NCBI RefSeq assembly: GCF_036711975.1 | Contig: NC_091967.1 | Coordinates: 30,605,501 to 30,669,500, forward strand | Source: Onthophagus taurus | Taxonomy: Eukaryota; Arthropoda; Insecta; Coleoptera; Scarabaeidae | Direction: 5' to 3' | DNA length: 64,000 nt | Shown: in pieces, positions 53,214 to 62,279 of the stretch | Layout of the letters: every line of letters starts with the position of its first letter | Position numbering within the stretch: position 1 is the stretch's first letter | Position numbers and translations under genes: made by a program | The notes under the pieces: generated by a model | What the model saw: only the letters and a program-made list of their open reading frames with translations | Databases searched by the model: none | Told to the model about the DNA's origin: nothing

Positions 53214-53758
53214 TAGTCTCCGATTTTTCTGGTGGTTTTTATGACTTAATTGCAGTCATATAACGAACAAAGACGGGGTTGTAAACAGGTAGTTGACGAA
53301 CCCCAAACTCCGGCGTGAGTTGTCCGCATTAACGGAAATTACAAAAACGTAATATTTAAAAACAATATTAATATAATTCGTGAGGAATATAATAAAATTT
53401 CATCCGAATTGTGGTCGTAGTACGTAAAACACGTGAAAGATGTCGAAGATTCGTATGTGTCGCCACATGTACAGCGTTTTATTATTAGTGTTGATGATTC
53501 TTTTGACGACGACAGCTTAGAATGCGCGGAAAGTGACATCTGTTATAACACTGATGAAGAATCTTGAATTAACGACAATCTTCGGTTAGAAATGTTAAAT
53601 AATTCATATTGAAATAAAATAAAAAAAGAAGTGCGTCCCTGGACTGAGTTCGCTAGGAGGGCCTATCATAAATCACGATCAGGTACTTTTTTGGAGTGAT
53701 AATTACTGCTGCTACTGTTTCTGAGGGTCATAAAAACCACCAGAAAAATCGGAGACTA
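53214..53758 (+). mobile_element. 545-bp element with perfect 32-bp inverted ends starting TA
   Basis: The ends begin TAGTCTCCGATTTTTCTGG and match perfectly over 32 bp (53214-53245 and 53727-53758); the outer TA may be the target duplication. Plus-strand codons from about 53425 to 53566 read VEDSYVSPHVQRFIISVDDS, then DDDSLE and NTDEES before a stop. This acidic tail is like the C-terminal end of Tc1/mariner- or pogo-type transposases. A deletion derivative is likely. Confidence 0.7.
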
Positions 53759-54382
53759 CACGAAAGTCTCTTTCAATTAATGGGCCCAGGGTACTTATCG
53801 GTTCTTGAGGCTGGTCCAAAGGAAAAATACCTTTTCCCACGATGCTTGGTAACGCGAACCTTCACATACACTGAATTATCCGACATCTCCCCCGATAAGA
53901 GCGGACATTAGGGGTCAATAACCCGTGGTGTCCGTTGGTCGAGGAGCTGAAGCGGTGTATTCTGGTGGTTGGATACTAGCCCGTTCGTTATTGGCATCAT
54001 GGTGGACAACCTGGTTTTCGGGGAGTGTTACTCGGTACTATGGTCCGATCCAAAGGACCAATTAACGACATTCTTTATCATCGGTGGCATCAATGTGCCG
54101 TTATGAGGGTTTCTGGTAAAACAATAGAACCTTCGAATGAAGTTGAAAAATCCTATCCACTTACAAGTTTGCAGGAGTTCTTAGATGTCTCGAATAGTTT
54201 ATAGACGGTATGTAAGGACTCGTCCAGATAGGTATTGTTAAAATGGGTTAAAAGAGTTGGAGACCTTGGCGATGCCTAGATTATTATAGAAGATTCTGCT
54301 TGTTGTATTCAACGGAGTGTTCTCATAGTGGGGATCAGTTGTTATGAATGGAAAGAGGGATAGCAAGATTGCGCTGATGGCG
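53759..54382. other. Non-coding, nothing recognised
   Basis: No gene seen. It has repeated short GGTCC-x-x-CCAAAGGA wording (53814-53824 and 54040-54060). It may be the untranslated 3' part of the gypsy fragment on its right. Confidence 0.3.
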
Positions 54383-55056
54383 TTAATCGGAATCATCTGA
54401 AAATGATGGTCTTAATAGGTTAATGTGATATTTGATTTTTTTCTTTCCAACTGTCATCTCAACCGTCTGATTGTCGAAGACTTGTGTTATTTTATATGGT
54501 CCTTTAAAGTTCGGAGATAACTTTTTCGACAATCTTGGGTTATTACCCTTGTATGCAATGTAGCACATGTCTCCAATTTTGAATTTTACGGCATTCGATT
54601 TTCGGTCGTAAGGTTCTTTGCTTGCACTCTTGCAATTAATGATGTTTTCTTTTGCGATTTTAAAAGAGGAATTGAGTCGCTGTTGCAAGGACTTTATGTA
54701 GGCGTCATAAGTATATGATATTTGGGTTCTTGGACTATTGATGGTAGGTAAGGTTTATTGCCAAAGAGGGGTTCGTAATGGTGATAATTGGTTGATTTAT
54801 GAATTGAAGTGTTGTAACTAAACATGGCAAAGTGCACGTATTCGTCCCAATCGTTTTGGGAAGGCTTTATGTAGTGCTTTAAATAGTCTTTGAGGGTGAG
54901 ATGAGACTTCTCTAGGGCACGGTTCGTTTGTGGGTGATATGGAGTTGTGGAAATATGACGCGTCTTGAAAAGCTGTGTGAGGTCCTTTATAAGTCGGTAC
55001 ATAAAATCGGAGCCTTGGTCGGTCAGGATGGTCTTTGGTATACCGAAGTAAGTAAT
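54383..55056 (-). pseudogene. Ty3/gypsy integrase C-terminal fragment
   Basis: Starts abruptly at 55056 with YFGIPKTILTDQGSDF (second catalytic aspartate), then STTPYHPQTNRALEKSHLTL; the usual glutamate in N-x-x-x-E-x-x-H is present as LEK. It goes on with WDEYVHFAMFSYNT. After a slip near 54690 the GPY/F-type C-terminus follows: FKIGDMCYIAYKG, KGPYKITQVFDN and INLLRPSF. This is a 412/mdg1-like integrase. Everything upstream is missing. The junction at 55056 is within Tigger sequence. Confidence 0.83.
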
Positions 55057-55061
55057 TAGTC

Positions 55062-55868
55062 AGTTGTGTTTGTTTCTGATGCCATTTCCAGCAAACTTAC
55101 CATATCAATTTCTTGTACCAGTAATTCTTGAATATCTTCGACATTCATGTCGTCAAAACCTTCCCCTCCTACAGACTTAGCAACTTCTACAACTGCATCT
55201 AATACTTCGTTATGATCTGGATCAATTAAGTTATCCTTTTCAACTGCCTCTGGCCATAGATTTTTTCAACAACTATTCAATGTTGATGGTTTTAATTCCT
55301 TAATGGATGAAGATATGTGATTAATACAGTCCAAAATTGTAAAGCGTTTCCAAGCCTGCATGACATCGATAGAATCATCTTCACTTTATTCAAAATCAAT
55401 TGCAAAGATGTTCTTATGTAATAAGATTTAAACATAGATATAATACCTTGATCTAGTGGTTGAAGTAATGAAGTTGTATTCGGCGGTAGAAATATTACTT
55501 CAACATTTGGGTGACTACAATTTTTCGGGTGACTTGGTGCATTATCCAATATTAGTAGAATTTTAAAATCTATTTTTTTTTGCTTTAAGTACTTCTCCAC
55601 GCTTGGAAGAAAACAGTTTAAAAACCATTTCTTAAATAAGTCATTGGTAACCCAAGCTTTCTTATTTGCAGCCCAATATACCGGTAAAGCGTTTTCATTA
55701 AGTTTTTTCAATGCACGAGGATTGAGTGATTTATAAACTAGCATGGGTTTAACCACGTGATCACCTGAGGCGTTACTGCACATAAGTAGTGTTAGTCTAT
55801 CTTTTGCTACCTTCAAACACGGTGCAGTTTTTTCATTTTTTGAAATAAACGTTCTTTTGGGCATTTTT
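55062..55868 (-). pseudogene. Tigger transposase fragment, second copy
   Basis: From 55864 it reads MPKRTFISKNEKTA, then the second aspartate in LLILDNAPSHP and the third in LLQPLDQGIISMFKSYY. After a slip near 55380 it continues with NLWPEAVEK and an acidic C-terminus (EDIQELLVQEIDMVS). The first catalytic aspartate block and the HTH domain are missing. It is related to the copy at 3966-5683 but clearly diverged (MPKRTF versus MPTRTY). It is cut at 55060 by the gypsy fragment. Confidence 0.85.
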
Positions 55869-56278
55869 AAAAACCTTAAAAACCTGATACTTTTCGGATA
55901 GGAGACCTATAACTCCTCAAATTTTTTCTACTCCTACCTGATACAACCTGTATATCAATTTTTCTCAAAAAACCCTGAACTCTGATTAGGGTTTGACACG
56001 TGATTTTGTATTAAAATCGAATAAATGGTTGGCAAGTTCATACCTGATTTACATAAAAATAATGTCTATGAAACTAAATTTTTGATTTTGTTGTACTTAC
56101 GAAACTAACTATTTAAATAAAACACTCACGTCTTCGTCTTTGGGTAAACGGTGCATAATAGCTTCCTTGCCAGTGTTGTGACACCCCTGAAAAAGCACAC
56201 TTAAAAATCATATTTCTACAATATAAAATAAAAATCATACAGTAAGTACTGCATTTAGAGTACAGAAAGAAATAATAT
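55869..56278. other. AT-rich spacer, nothing recognised
   Basis: No gene, repeat or terminus identified here. Confidence 0.4.
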
Positions 56279-56500
56279 TTAAATGACAAGTTCATTTCCT
56301 ACTCTACGTTTTGTTTTAACATTATTATCTTCAATAACTGCCGATTTTCTTTTCTTTGTTATAATCTGCGTATCTACATCGTTTCTAACAGCTTCTGTTC
56401 TTAAATCATCATTTACATCTTTGTTAACTAAGTCTAAGTCATTATTAATATTTTCATTAATTTGGTTATCATCTACAATACTAGTATAGTAATGCCGGTT
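56279..56500 (-). CDS. Hypothetical acidic/basic exon
   Basis: The frame ends at 56279 and encodes a hydrophilic stretch: DDNQINENINNDLDLVNKDV, then KKRKSA and KTKRRVG, which look like nuclear-localisation-type basic clusters. An AG directly before TATTGTAGATG (near 56490, minus strand) could be a splice acceptor. The open frame extends rightwards into the minisatellite, but that part is probably not coding. No family recognised. Confidence 0.35.
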   Translation of the reverse strand, partial: NRHYYTSIVDDNQINENINNDLDLVNKDVNDDLRTEAVRNDVDTQIITKKRKSAVIEDNNVKTKRRVGNELVI

Positions 56501-56582
56501 CTGGAGCGGAAATGGCTCCCACGTCACGTGTGACGTCAGAGATAAGTGTGTGACGTAATGTATGACGTCATGGAGTGCGCCA

Positions 56583-56770
56583 TCTGTTGGAGAGTGTCGG
56601 CGGTGTGGGTAATGTAGGTTTCTGTTGTGGTGGGGGTGAAGCCTATCTTTTGGAGAGTGTCGGCGGTGTGGGTAATGTAGGTTTCTGTTGTGGTGGGGGT
56701 GAAGGCCATCTGTTGGAGAGTGTCGGCGGTGTGAGTAATGTAGGTTTCTGTTGTGGTGGGGGTGAAGCAC
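56583..56770. repeat. 63-bp minisatellite, three copies
   Basis: Three almost identical 63-bp units start CTGTTGGAGAGTGTCGGCGG at 56583, CTTTTGG at 56646 and CTGTTGG at 56709. The period equals 21 codons, so both strands remain open, giving a His-rich repeat on the minus strand and a Gly-rich one on the plus strand. The GC content is well above the surroundings. Confidence 0.92.
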
Positions 56771-56863
56771 CTTCCGGCCCGCGAGTGCATGCAGGCACCT
56801 AGCGGTGGGGTGGTGTTGATGGGTTAAATTAAAACGAATTAAGCGAACAGCAAGTGAGCAGAC

Positions 56864-57156
56864 ATGTCACACATAGCTTACGGAACAGAAAGTCAAAATA
56901 TCGTATGCTCGCATTGTGGGCAAGAAGGTAAAACTAGGATTAAATCTAAAATAACAACAAGAACTCACACATTCAGTTTAATATTATGTTTGTTTGGGTA
57001 AATAAATTATAGTATAAAGAGATTTTTAAATTTAATAAATATTTAAATTATAGATGCTGGCCTTGTATTTGGATACCATACTTAATGGACACGTGTATGA
57101 ACATTGATCATTATTGTGTTAATTGTGAAACATATCTAGGAACATATCAGAATTGA
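56864..57156 (+). CDS. LITAF-domain protein, two exons, 78 residues
   Basis: Exon 1 (56864-56997) and exon 2 (57054-57156) are joined across a 56-bp GT-AG intron in phase 2. The protein begins MSHIAYGTESQN. It has the LITAF zinc-binding halves CSHC (residues 15-18) and HYCVNC (64-69), separated by the membrane-dipping segment with LILCLFGCWPCIWIPYLMD. It ends YLGTYQN, the usual C-terminus. LITAF proteins are monotopic zinc proteins of late endosome and lysosome membranes. At 78 residues it is the bare domain without a proline-rich N-terminus. AATAAA follows near 57199. All key residues are present. It lies between minisatellites and unknown genes, so it may be cargo of a large element rather than a normal host locus. 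Confidence 0.92.
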
Positions 57157-57302
57157 GGATGGTGTAGTAGAGCAACATAGTATGAGATTATAGGATTGAA
57201 ATAAAAATAATGTAAATTTAATATGTTTGAAATAAAAAGAATATTAACGTATAAATGTAATTTTATTGCTAAAAAAATAGTATATACATTCATTATGTTA
57301 AC

Positions 57303-57692
57303 TTAATTTGGTTGGGGAGATTTTTCACAAAACGATATAAGGTGCGCATTGTTGACTTGCCCAACTTCTTTCTCCCCTTCATAGATGATGCACATTGAAC
57401 TTAGCGACTGGATGTCTTCATCAGTCATCTCCTCAGCCATCCGTTTCGGCAAAAACACCGAAAAACCATCCTCTAATTCGAGAACAACTGATGGCCATTT
57501 CAACGTTGTCACACGTTTTGCTTGTTTTATAGGATGAGGAATTTTCAAGCCCAAATCAACCAATTTCTTCTTCTGTGGGAATTCACAGAGCCCCAACTTA
57601 TTTAAATGCGATAGTGACATACTTGGTATAGCAGTTTTGACTTTAACTAGAATACTCATAATTAAAAGCCGTCTTATATACCTAAATTTCAC
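57303..57692 (-). CDS. Unrecognised 118-129 residue protein
   Basis: Two possible starts: 57692 (MKFRYIRRLL) or 57659 (MSILVKVKTAIPSM); the second fits a typical soluble start better. The central part, ITHPIKQ-like HPIKQAKRVTTLKWPSVVLE followed by LEDGFSVFLPKRMAEEMT, has an alternating strand pattern suggestive of a small beta-barrel. I have a sense of similar V-F-L-P-K-R proteins in insect genomes but cannot name a family. No membrane segment or signal peptide. The frame is uninterrupted, which in this decayed neighbourhood suggests a real gene. Confidence 0.55.
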   Translation of the reverse strand: MKFRYIRRLLIMSILVKVKTAIPSMSLSHLNKLGLCEFPQKKKLVDLGLKIPHPIKQAKRVTTLKWPSVVLELEDGFSVFLPKRMAEEMTDEDIQSLSSMCIIYEGEKEVGQVNNAHLISFCEKSPQPN

Positions 57693-57734
57693 GTCATTTC
57701 GAATTATCTAGAAATAAAAAACAGGATGTTTACA

Positions 57735-58260
57735 GAACTTTCATTGGTTGAGAAGAAAAAATAGGGGGGATTTCCGGGAAGTTGTGGTAGACCATAAAGA
57801 TAACTATCTCTTTTATGAACAACAGGATGTTGACGCATCAGAAGAAATAGGGTGGGTTTCCGGGAAGTTGCGGTAGACTATAAAGATAATTATGTCTGTT
57901 ATGAAAAACAGGATGTTTACATGAGAGAAGAAATAGGGGGGGATTTCCGGGAAGTTGCGGTAGACCATGAAGATAATTATGTCTTTTATGAAAAACAGGA
58001 TGTTTGCATGAAAGAAGAAATAGGGGGGGATTTCCGGGAAGTTGTGGTAGACCATAAAGATGACTATCTCTTTTATGAACAACAGGATGTTGACACGAAA
58101 GAAGAAATAGAGGGGGTTTCCGGGAAGTTGCGGTGGACCATAAAGATAATTATACCTTTTATGAAAAACAGGATGTTTACATGAAAGAAGAAATAGGGGG
58201 GATTTCCGGGAAGTCATGGTAAACCATGGAGATAACTATGTCTTTTACAAAAACAGGATG
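57735..58260. repeat. 86-87 bp minisatellite, six copies
   Basis: TTTCCGGGAAGT recurs at 57771, 57857, 57944, 58031, 58117 and 58203. Each unit includes GTAGACCATAAAGATAA and AACAGGATGTT. The period is 86-87 bp (29 codons when 87). The plus strand reads as a 29-residue acidic repeat (FREVVVDHKDDYLFYEQQDV) over more than one unit. Different units carry different point changes, so it is not freshly expanded. Confidence 0.92.
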
Positions 58261-58312
58261 TATGCGAAATCAAAAATGGGAAATTTAAATATAACATGTA
58301 TAATAAATCTAT

Positions 58313-58747
58313 TTAATATCTTATAAATACAGCAAAAATCACATTATTTTTATGATATAAACTCCAAACAGCATAATCAAAGTAGCAAAATTCCACATGT
58401 TCGATATTATTATTGAAAGATAAAGCATTATCCATAATGATTAATTTAGCGTTTTCATTTTCAATAAAGTGTCCTTTTTCTTTTAAAAAACTTTTAAATT
58501 TATTATGAAATTCAAATACATCACTATTTCCAGCATAGAACGTATTTCCATTCCGATAGATTTTCCAGTTTATCGATAAATAATCACAATACATAATGAA
58601 CTCAACATTTTCAAATAATTCAGTGTCCAGGTCTTCTAAATTTAATAGTTTCAACTCGATTTCAGAGTTTTCAGCATGTAGAATAATATCGTTTAAAAAC
58701 ACCTTCAATGCGCATCTAAATTCTTCCTGAGACATCATTTTATACAT
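58313..58747 (-). CDS. Unrecognised 144-residue protein
   Basis: A single exon starting MYKMMSQEEFRCALK (or MMSQEEF, four codons in). It is a mixed alpha/beta protein rich in Asn, Glu and Leu, with LNLEDLDTELFENVEFIMY and LIIMDNALSFNNNIEHVEF. No known motif, signal peptide or membrane segment. It is transcribed divergently from the two-exon gene at 58899, sharing a 151-bp intergenic region. Conserved-looking composition and lack of stops support a gene. Function unknown. Confidence 0.55.
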   Translation of the reverse strand: MYKMMSQEEFRCALKVFLNDIILHAENSEIELKLLNLEDLDTELFENVEFIMYCDYLSINWKIYRNGNTFYAGNSDVFEFHNKFKSFLKEKGHFIENENAKLIIMDNALSFNNNIEHVEFCYFDYAVWSLYHKNNVIFAVFIRY

Positions 58748-58851
58748 GTTTTCTTTTAGAAGTTAAATATGTAACTGATTAATTAATTTCAGAATTTTAT
58801 GTATTTAAACATTTCATTTGCAAGGGATAACGGATGTGGTGTGGGACGGAC

Positions 58852-58859
58852 ATATATAA
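58852..58859 (+). promoter_or_regulatory. TATA box of the two-exon Cys-rich gene
   Basis: ATATATAA follows a GC-richer stretch (GTGGGACGGAC), 47 bp upstream of the ATG at 58899, which suits a short 5' leader. It is also inside the shared divergent promoter region. Confidence 0.5.
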
Positions 58860-58898
58860 GTAAGGATGTATGATAGTAATTTTTTAATATTAGTAAAA

Positions 58899-59567
58899 AT
58901 GAGTTCATATAAATTCCAACCAGTGTCTTTACGCGACATAGCATTAAAACGTATAAATTTAAGTGTAAATAACAGAGTGGGAATTTTAAGACTACATTTG
59001 TATTTACCCTGGGGGTTAGTATTAGCGCTATGGAACACCTGGGTTGAAGATAATTGGGATGAGATAGTGGGTGCATATGATCACAATATAAATTATGAAA
59101 TGCTATGTATCGAACGGGAAACGTTTAATTATGAAATGAATCATCGGTGTATAAAAGCGCTATCATTCCATTTCAGTAGTTATAGGTAGGTAGGAGCAAA
59201 TTAATGAATAAACAACGGATGCTAATTTTTATAAAAATTTCAAAGTGATGCAATCTTTGAAGATAATCAGCAGATATGTATGTGGTGGTGCTATTATAAA
59301 ACAACGCATGGTGGGGTGTGTCATGATTGTATAAGGCGCTATAACATATATGTTAGAGGTTTCAAAGATTTTTTTGCGGAACGGCTGTTCGTAGTAGCAT
59401 ATGAAGAATGTAAAATCGATCATGAAATAGTTTCAACAGAAGAGTGTGGTGATACTATTCTAGAGTTTGGAAATTGGTGTAACTTTTGTTTAAGACGCCC
59501 CAACTTCAGGTTGCTATTAAAAACGGAATGCTCATCACATGTACATAGGATATTCAATGAAATGTAA
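58899..59567 (+). CDS. Two-exon cysteine-rich protein, 202 residues, family unknown
   Basis: Exon 1 (58899-59185) starts MSSYKFQPVSLRDIALKRIN. A 60-bp GT-AG intron in phase 2 joins it to exon 2 (59246-59567). The C-terminal half has paired cysteines: CMWWC (107-111), CHDC (121-124), C151, C163 and CNFC (174-177), with aromatic residues beside them, suggesting one or two zinc sites. The first half has an LPWGLVLALWNTWVEDNW segment, too mixed for a membrane helix. AATAAA follows immediately after the stop. I do not recognise the family. It is intact although the mariner sits 57 bp downstream. Confidence 0.7.
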
Positions 59568-59624
59568 ATAAAACATGTTAAATAAAATAAGTTAAATAAA
59601 ATATATTAATTAATTTCTTATATA

Positions 59625-62193
59625 CAGGGTGAGTCAATAGTGCGGGGACGGAAGATAGTGGCTATACTATTGAAAATAAAAGAAATGTTTTTATGCCATC
59701 ATATATTACCATCAAAGCTGTATCGATTAAAATTATTTTCAGCTATACAGGGTGTTTCACTATTCCAGGACCATACTCAACTTCATTTTTTTAAATGGAA
59801 CGCTATGTATTTTTTTACATATTCTGATTTGCTGTCTTAAATGCTACGACTGCATATCTTGTTTTTAAATTTTGAATGCAAGGTTGCCAAGTTATTATTT
59901 TTTTTGTGAAAAAGTTTGAAAATTCAGGTGGTCACTTAAAATTCGTTATCTGCATTAATATTGAATATTGAAGATTGCAATTTGGGGTGTCGATAAACAA
60001 AGCTTGGGTCTTTCGAACACTGTTCATACTATTGGATATCATTGTACAGGGTGTTTAGCAAAAGCGATTAATTTATGCAATGTTTGGAGAACCATAACTT
60101 TGTTATTTTAAATGGAACACCCCGTATTTTTCTAAGGTTTCGGATAGCCTTATTAATTCTCTTTTATTTTTGTTAAGCATATGATATATCTAATACGTGT
60201 ACTTTTTGAGAAAATTAGACTGTTTTAAAAATGTCAGTATAAACGTGATTTATTTACAAAATGTAGGCTATGGAACAACATTTTTGAACATATAAGTAAG
60301 TTTATGTCGAAAAAGATATAGGTGCAATACACAATATTAAAAAAAATACAATGAAGAATTAAGCAACAACCATTAACAAAACAAAATTAAAGTAAATGTT
60401 CAATATAGCCTCCTTGTTGTTGAACACAAGTTTCAATTCGTCTAAGAAATGAAACATTAACGTTCTGCAACATGTTTACGTTTATTGTTTCAAACGCATC
60501 GCGAATACGATTCATCATATTTGCTTTCGTCGTTGGTGGTTCTTCATATACCAAGCTTTTTACATATCCCCACAAAAAAAAATCTAATTTTGTCAAATCC
60601 GGAGAACGTGGTGGCCATCTAACAGGACCTCCTCTGCCTACCCACCGATCAACAAAAATTCTGTCTAAATGTCTTCTAACTATCCTACTATAGTGAGGTG
60701 GCGCACCGTCGTGCTGAAACCACATTCTTTGCCGAACGTTTAGTGGAACATCTCCTAAAAGTGCTGGCAGGTGATTTTCCAAAAAATTCCAATAAGATTC
60801 TCCGTTAACGTTTCCCTCGAAAAAATACGGCCCGATCAAACAAGATCCTACTATCCCTGCCCAGACATTTACAGACCATCGATGTTGGTGGTCTACTGGT
60901 CGTATAAAATGAGGATTGATAGTATCATAATAATGAAAGTTATGGCGGTTAACGTAGCCATTTTTGTGAAACGTTGCCTCATCGCTGAATAATAGATAAT
61001 CAAAAAAATTATACTCTTGTTGAACTTTTTCTAATGCCCATTCCGAAAATTCTAGCCTTTTCTGGAAATCAGTTGCATCAAGTTCTTGTACTAATTGAAT
61101 ATGGTATGGATGAAATTTATATTTTCGTAAGATTCTTGAAACAGACGTTTGGCTGACGTTAAGCTCATTGCTTATTTTGCGTGTACTAGTGTGCGGGTTT
61201 TCAACTACCTTTAATAATACAGAAAGTTCGTTCTCTTCCCGAGTGGTTCGTTTCTCGCGATCTTTTTTTTCGTATTTGACGTGTCCTGTTCTTTCAAACC
61301 TTTCTTGAAGGTTTTCAAATGCTTCAACCCTAGGATGCCTACGCTCTGGAAATTGTTGAGCGTAAAGTCTAGAGGCAAGAAATGGATTTCGCTCTCCCGC
61401 ACCCAAGAAATATACCATATCAATAAGTTCTTCTTGACTAAAATTCATTTTAATCAAACAACAGATTTTGGAAACACGTTATGAACAAACAAAGAGAAAT
61501 CAAAACTTAATTGTTTGACACTTCGTATTGCTATAAAAATCTTTTCAAAGCCTACTTTTTTTTAATAAATCACGTTTATGCCGACATTTTTAAAGCAGTC
61601 TAATTTTCTCAAAAAGTACACGTATTAGAGATACCATATGCTTAACAAAAATGAAAGATAATTAATAAGGCTATCCGAAACCTTAGAAAAATACGGGGTG
61701 TTCCATTTAAAATAACAAAGTTATGGTTCTCCAAACATTGCATAAATTAATCGCTTTTGCTAAACACCCTGTACAATGATATCCAATAGTATGAACAGTG
61801 TTCGAAAGACCCAAGCTTTGTTTATCGACACCCCAAATTGCAATCTTCAATATTCAATATTAATGCAGATAACGAATTTTAAGTGACCACCTGAATTTTC
61901 AAACTTTTTCACAAAAAAAATAATAACTTGGCAACCTTGCATTCAAAATTTAAAAACAAGATATGCAGTCGTAGCATTTAAGACAGCAAATCAGAATATG
62001 TAAAAAAATACATAGCGTTCCATTTAAAAAAATGAAGTTGAGTATGGTCCTGGAATAGTGAAACACCCTGTATAGCTGAAAATAATTTTAATCGATACAG
62101 CTTTGATGGTAATATATGATGGCATAAAAACATTTCTTTTATTTTCAATAGTATAGCCACTATCTTCCGTCCCCGCACTATTGACTCACCCTG
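59625..62193 (-). mobile_element. Mariner with about 630-bp inverted repeats and intact transposase
   Basis: The arms 59625-60253 and 61566-62193 are inverted copies with only a few differences; the outer 250 bp look identical. TA flanks both ends (59623-59624 and 62194-62195). Each arm contains three spaced copies of a mariner-end motif: CAGGGTGAGTCAATAG at the tip, CAGGGTGTTTCACTATT about 125 bp in, and CAGGGTGTTTAGC about 425 bp in. The centre is a single transposase gene. It separates the gene cluster at 56-59.6 kb from the integrase end. Confidence 0.92.
60387..61457 (-). CDS. Tc1/mariner transposase, intact, 356 residues
   Basis: Starts MIKMNFSQEELIDMVYFLGA. Residues 1-120 form two helix-turn-helix units (STRKISNELNVSQTSVSRIL), with IQLVQELDATDFQ linking to the core. 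The catalytic residues are seen in LLFSDEATFHKNG, MWFQHDGAPPHYSR and PRSPDLTKLDFFLWG. The second and third aspartates are 36 residues apart (DD36D by my count); the third block has Lys where most relatives have Pro. WVGRGGPVRWPPR precedes it. No stop or slip, so the protein may be active. Confidence 0.93.
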   Translation of the reverse strand: MIKMNFSQEELIDMVYFLGAGERNPFLASRLYAQQFPERRHPRVEAFENLQERFERTGHVKYEKKDREKRTTREENELSVLLKVVENPHTSTRKISNELNVSQTSVSRILRKYKFHPYHIQLVQELDATDFQKRLEFSEWALEKVQQEYNFFDYLLFSDEATFHKNGYVNRHNFHYYDTINPHFIRPVDHQHRWSVNVWAGIVGSCLIGPYFFEGNVNGESYWNFLENHLPALLGDVPLNVRQRMWFQHDGAPPHYSRIVRRHLDRIFVDRWVGRGGPVRWPPRSPDLTKLDFFLWGYVKSLVYEEPPTTKANMMNRIRDAFETINVNMLQNVNVSFLRRIETCVQQQGGYIEHLL

Positions 62194-62279
62194 TATATTA
62201 ATTTAATTTTATACAATACAATACTGTAATCAAACATAACAAATTAAAGATTTTATAAAATACTAAATGTGATGCGCTC

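Noticed and set aside
56575-56802. Gly/Cys-rich plus-strand protein and His-rich minus-strand protein over the 63-bp array
   Set aside because: Both strands are open because the period is 21 codons; no splice or start context favours either.
57735-58260. CRISPR-like array
   Set aside because: Units are contiguous 86-87 bp repeats without unique spacers, in an insect-type genome; it is a minisatellite.
59640-59840. 66-residue protein, also present identically at 61978-62178
   Set aside because: The two copies are the inverted arms of the mariner; the frame has no motif and carries the end motifs themselves.
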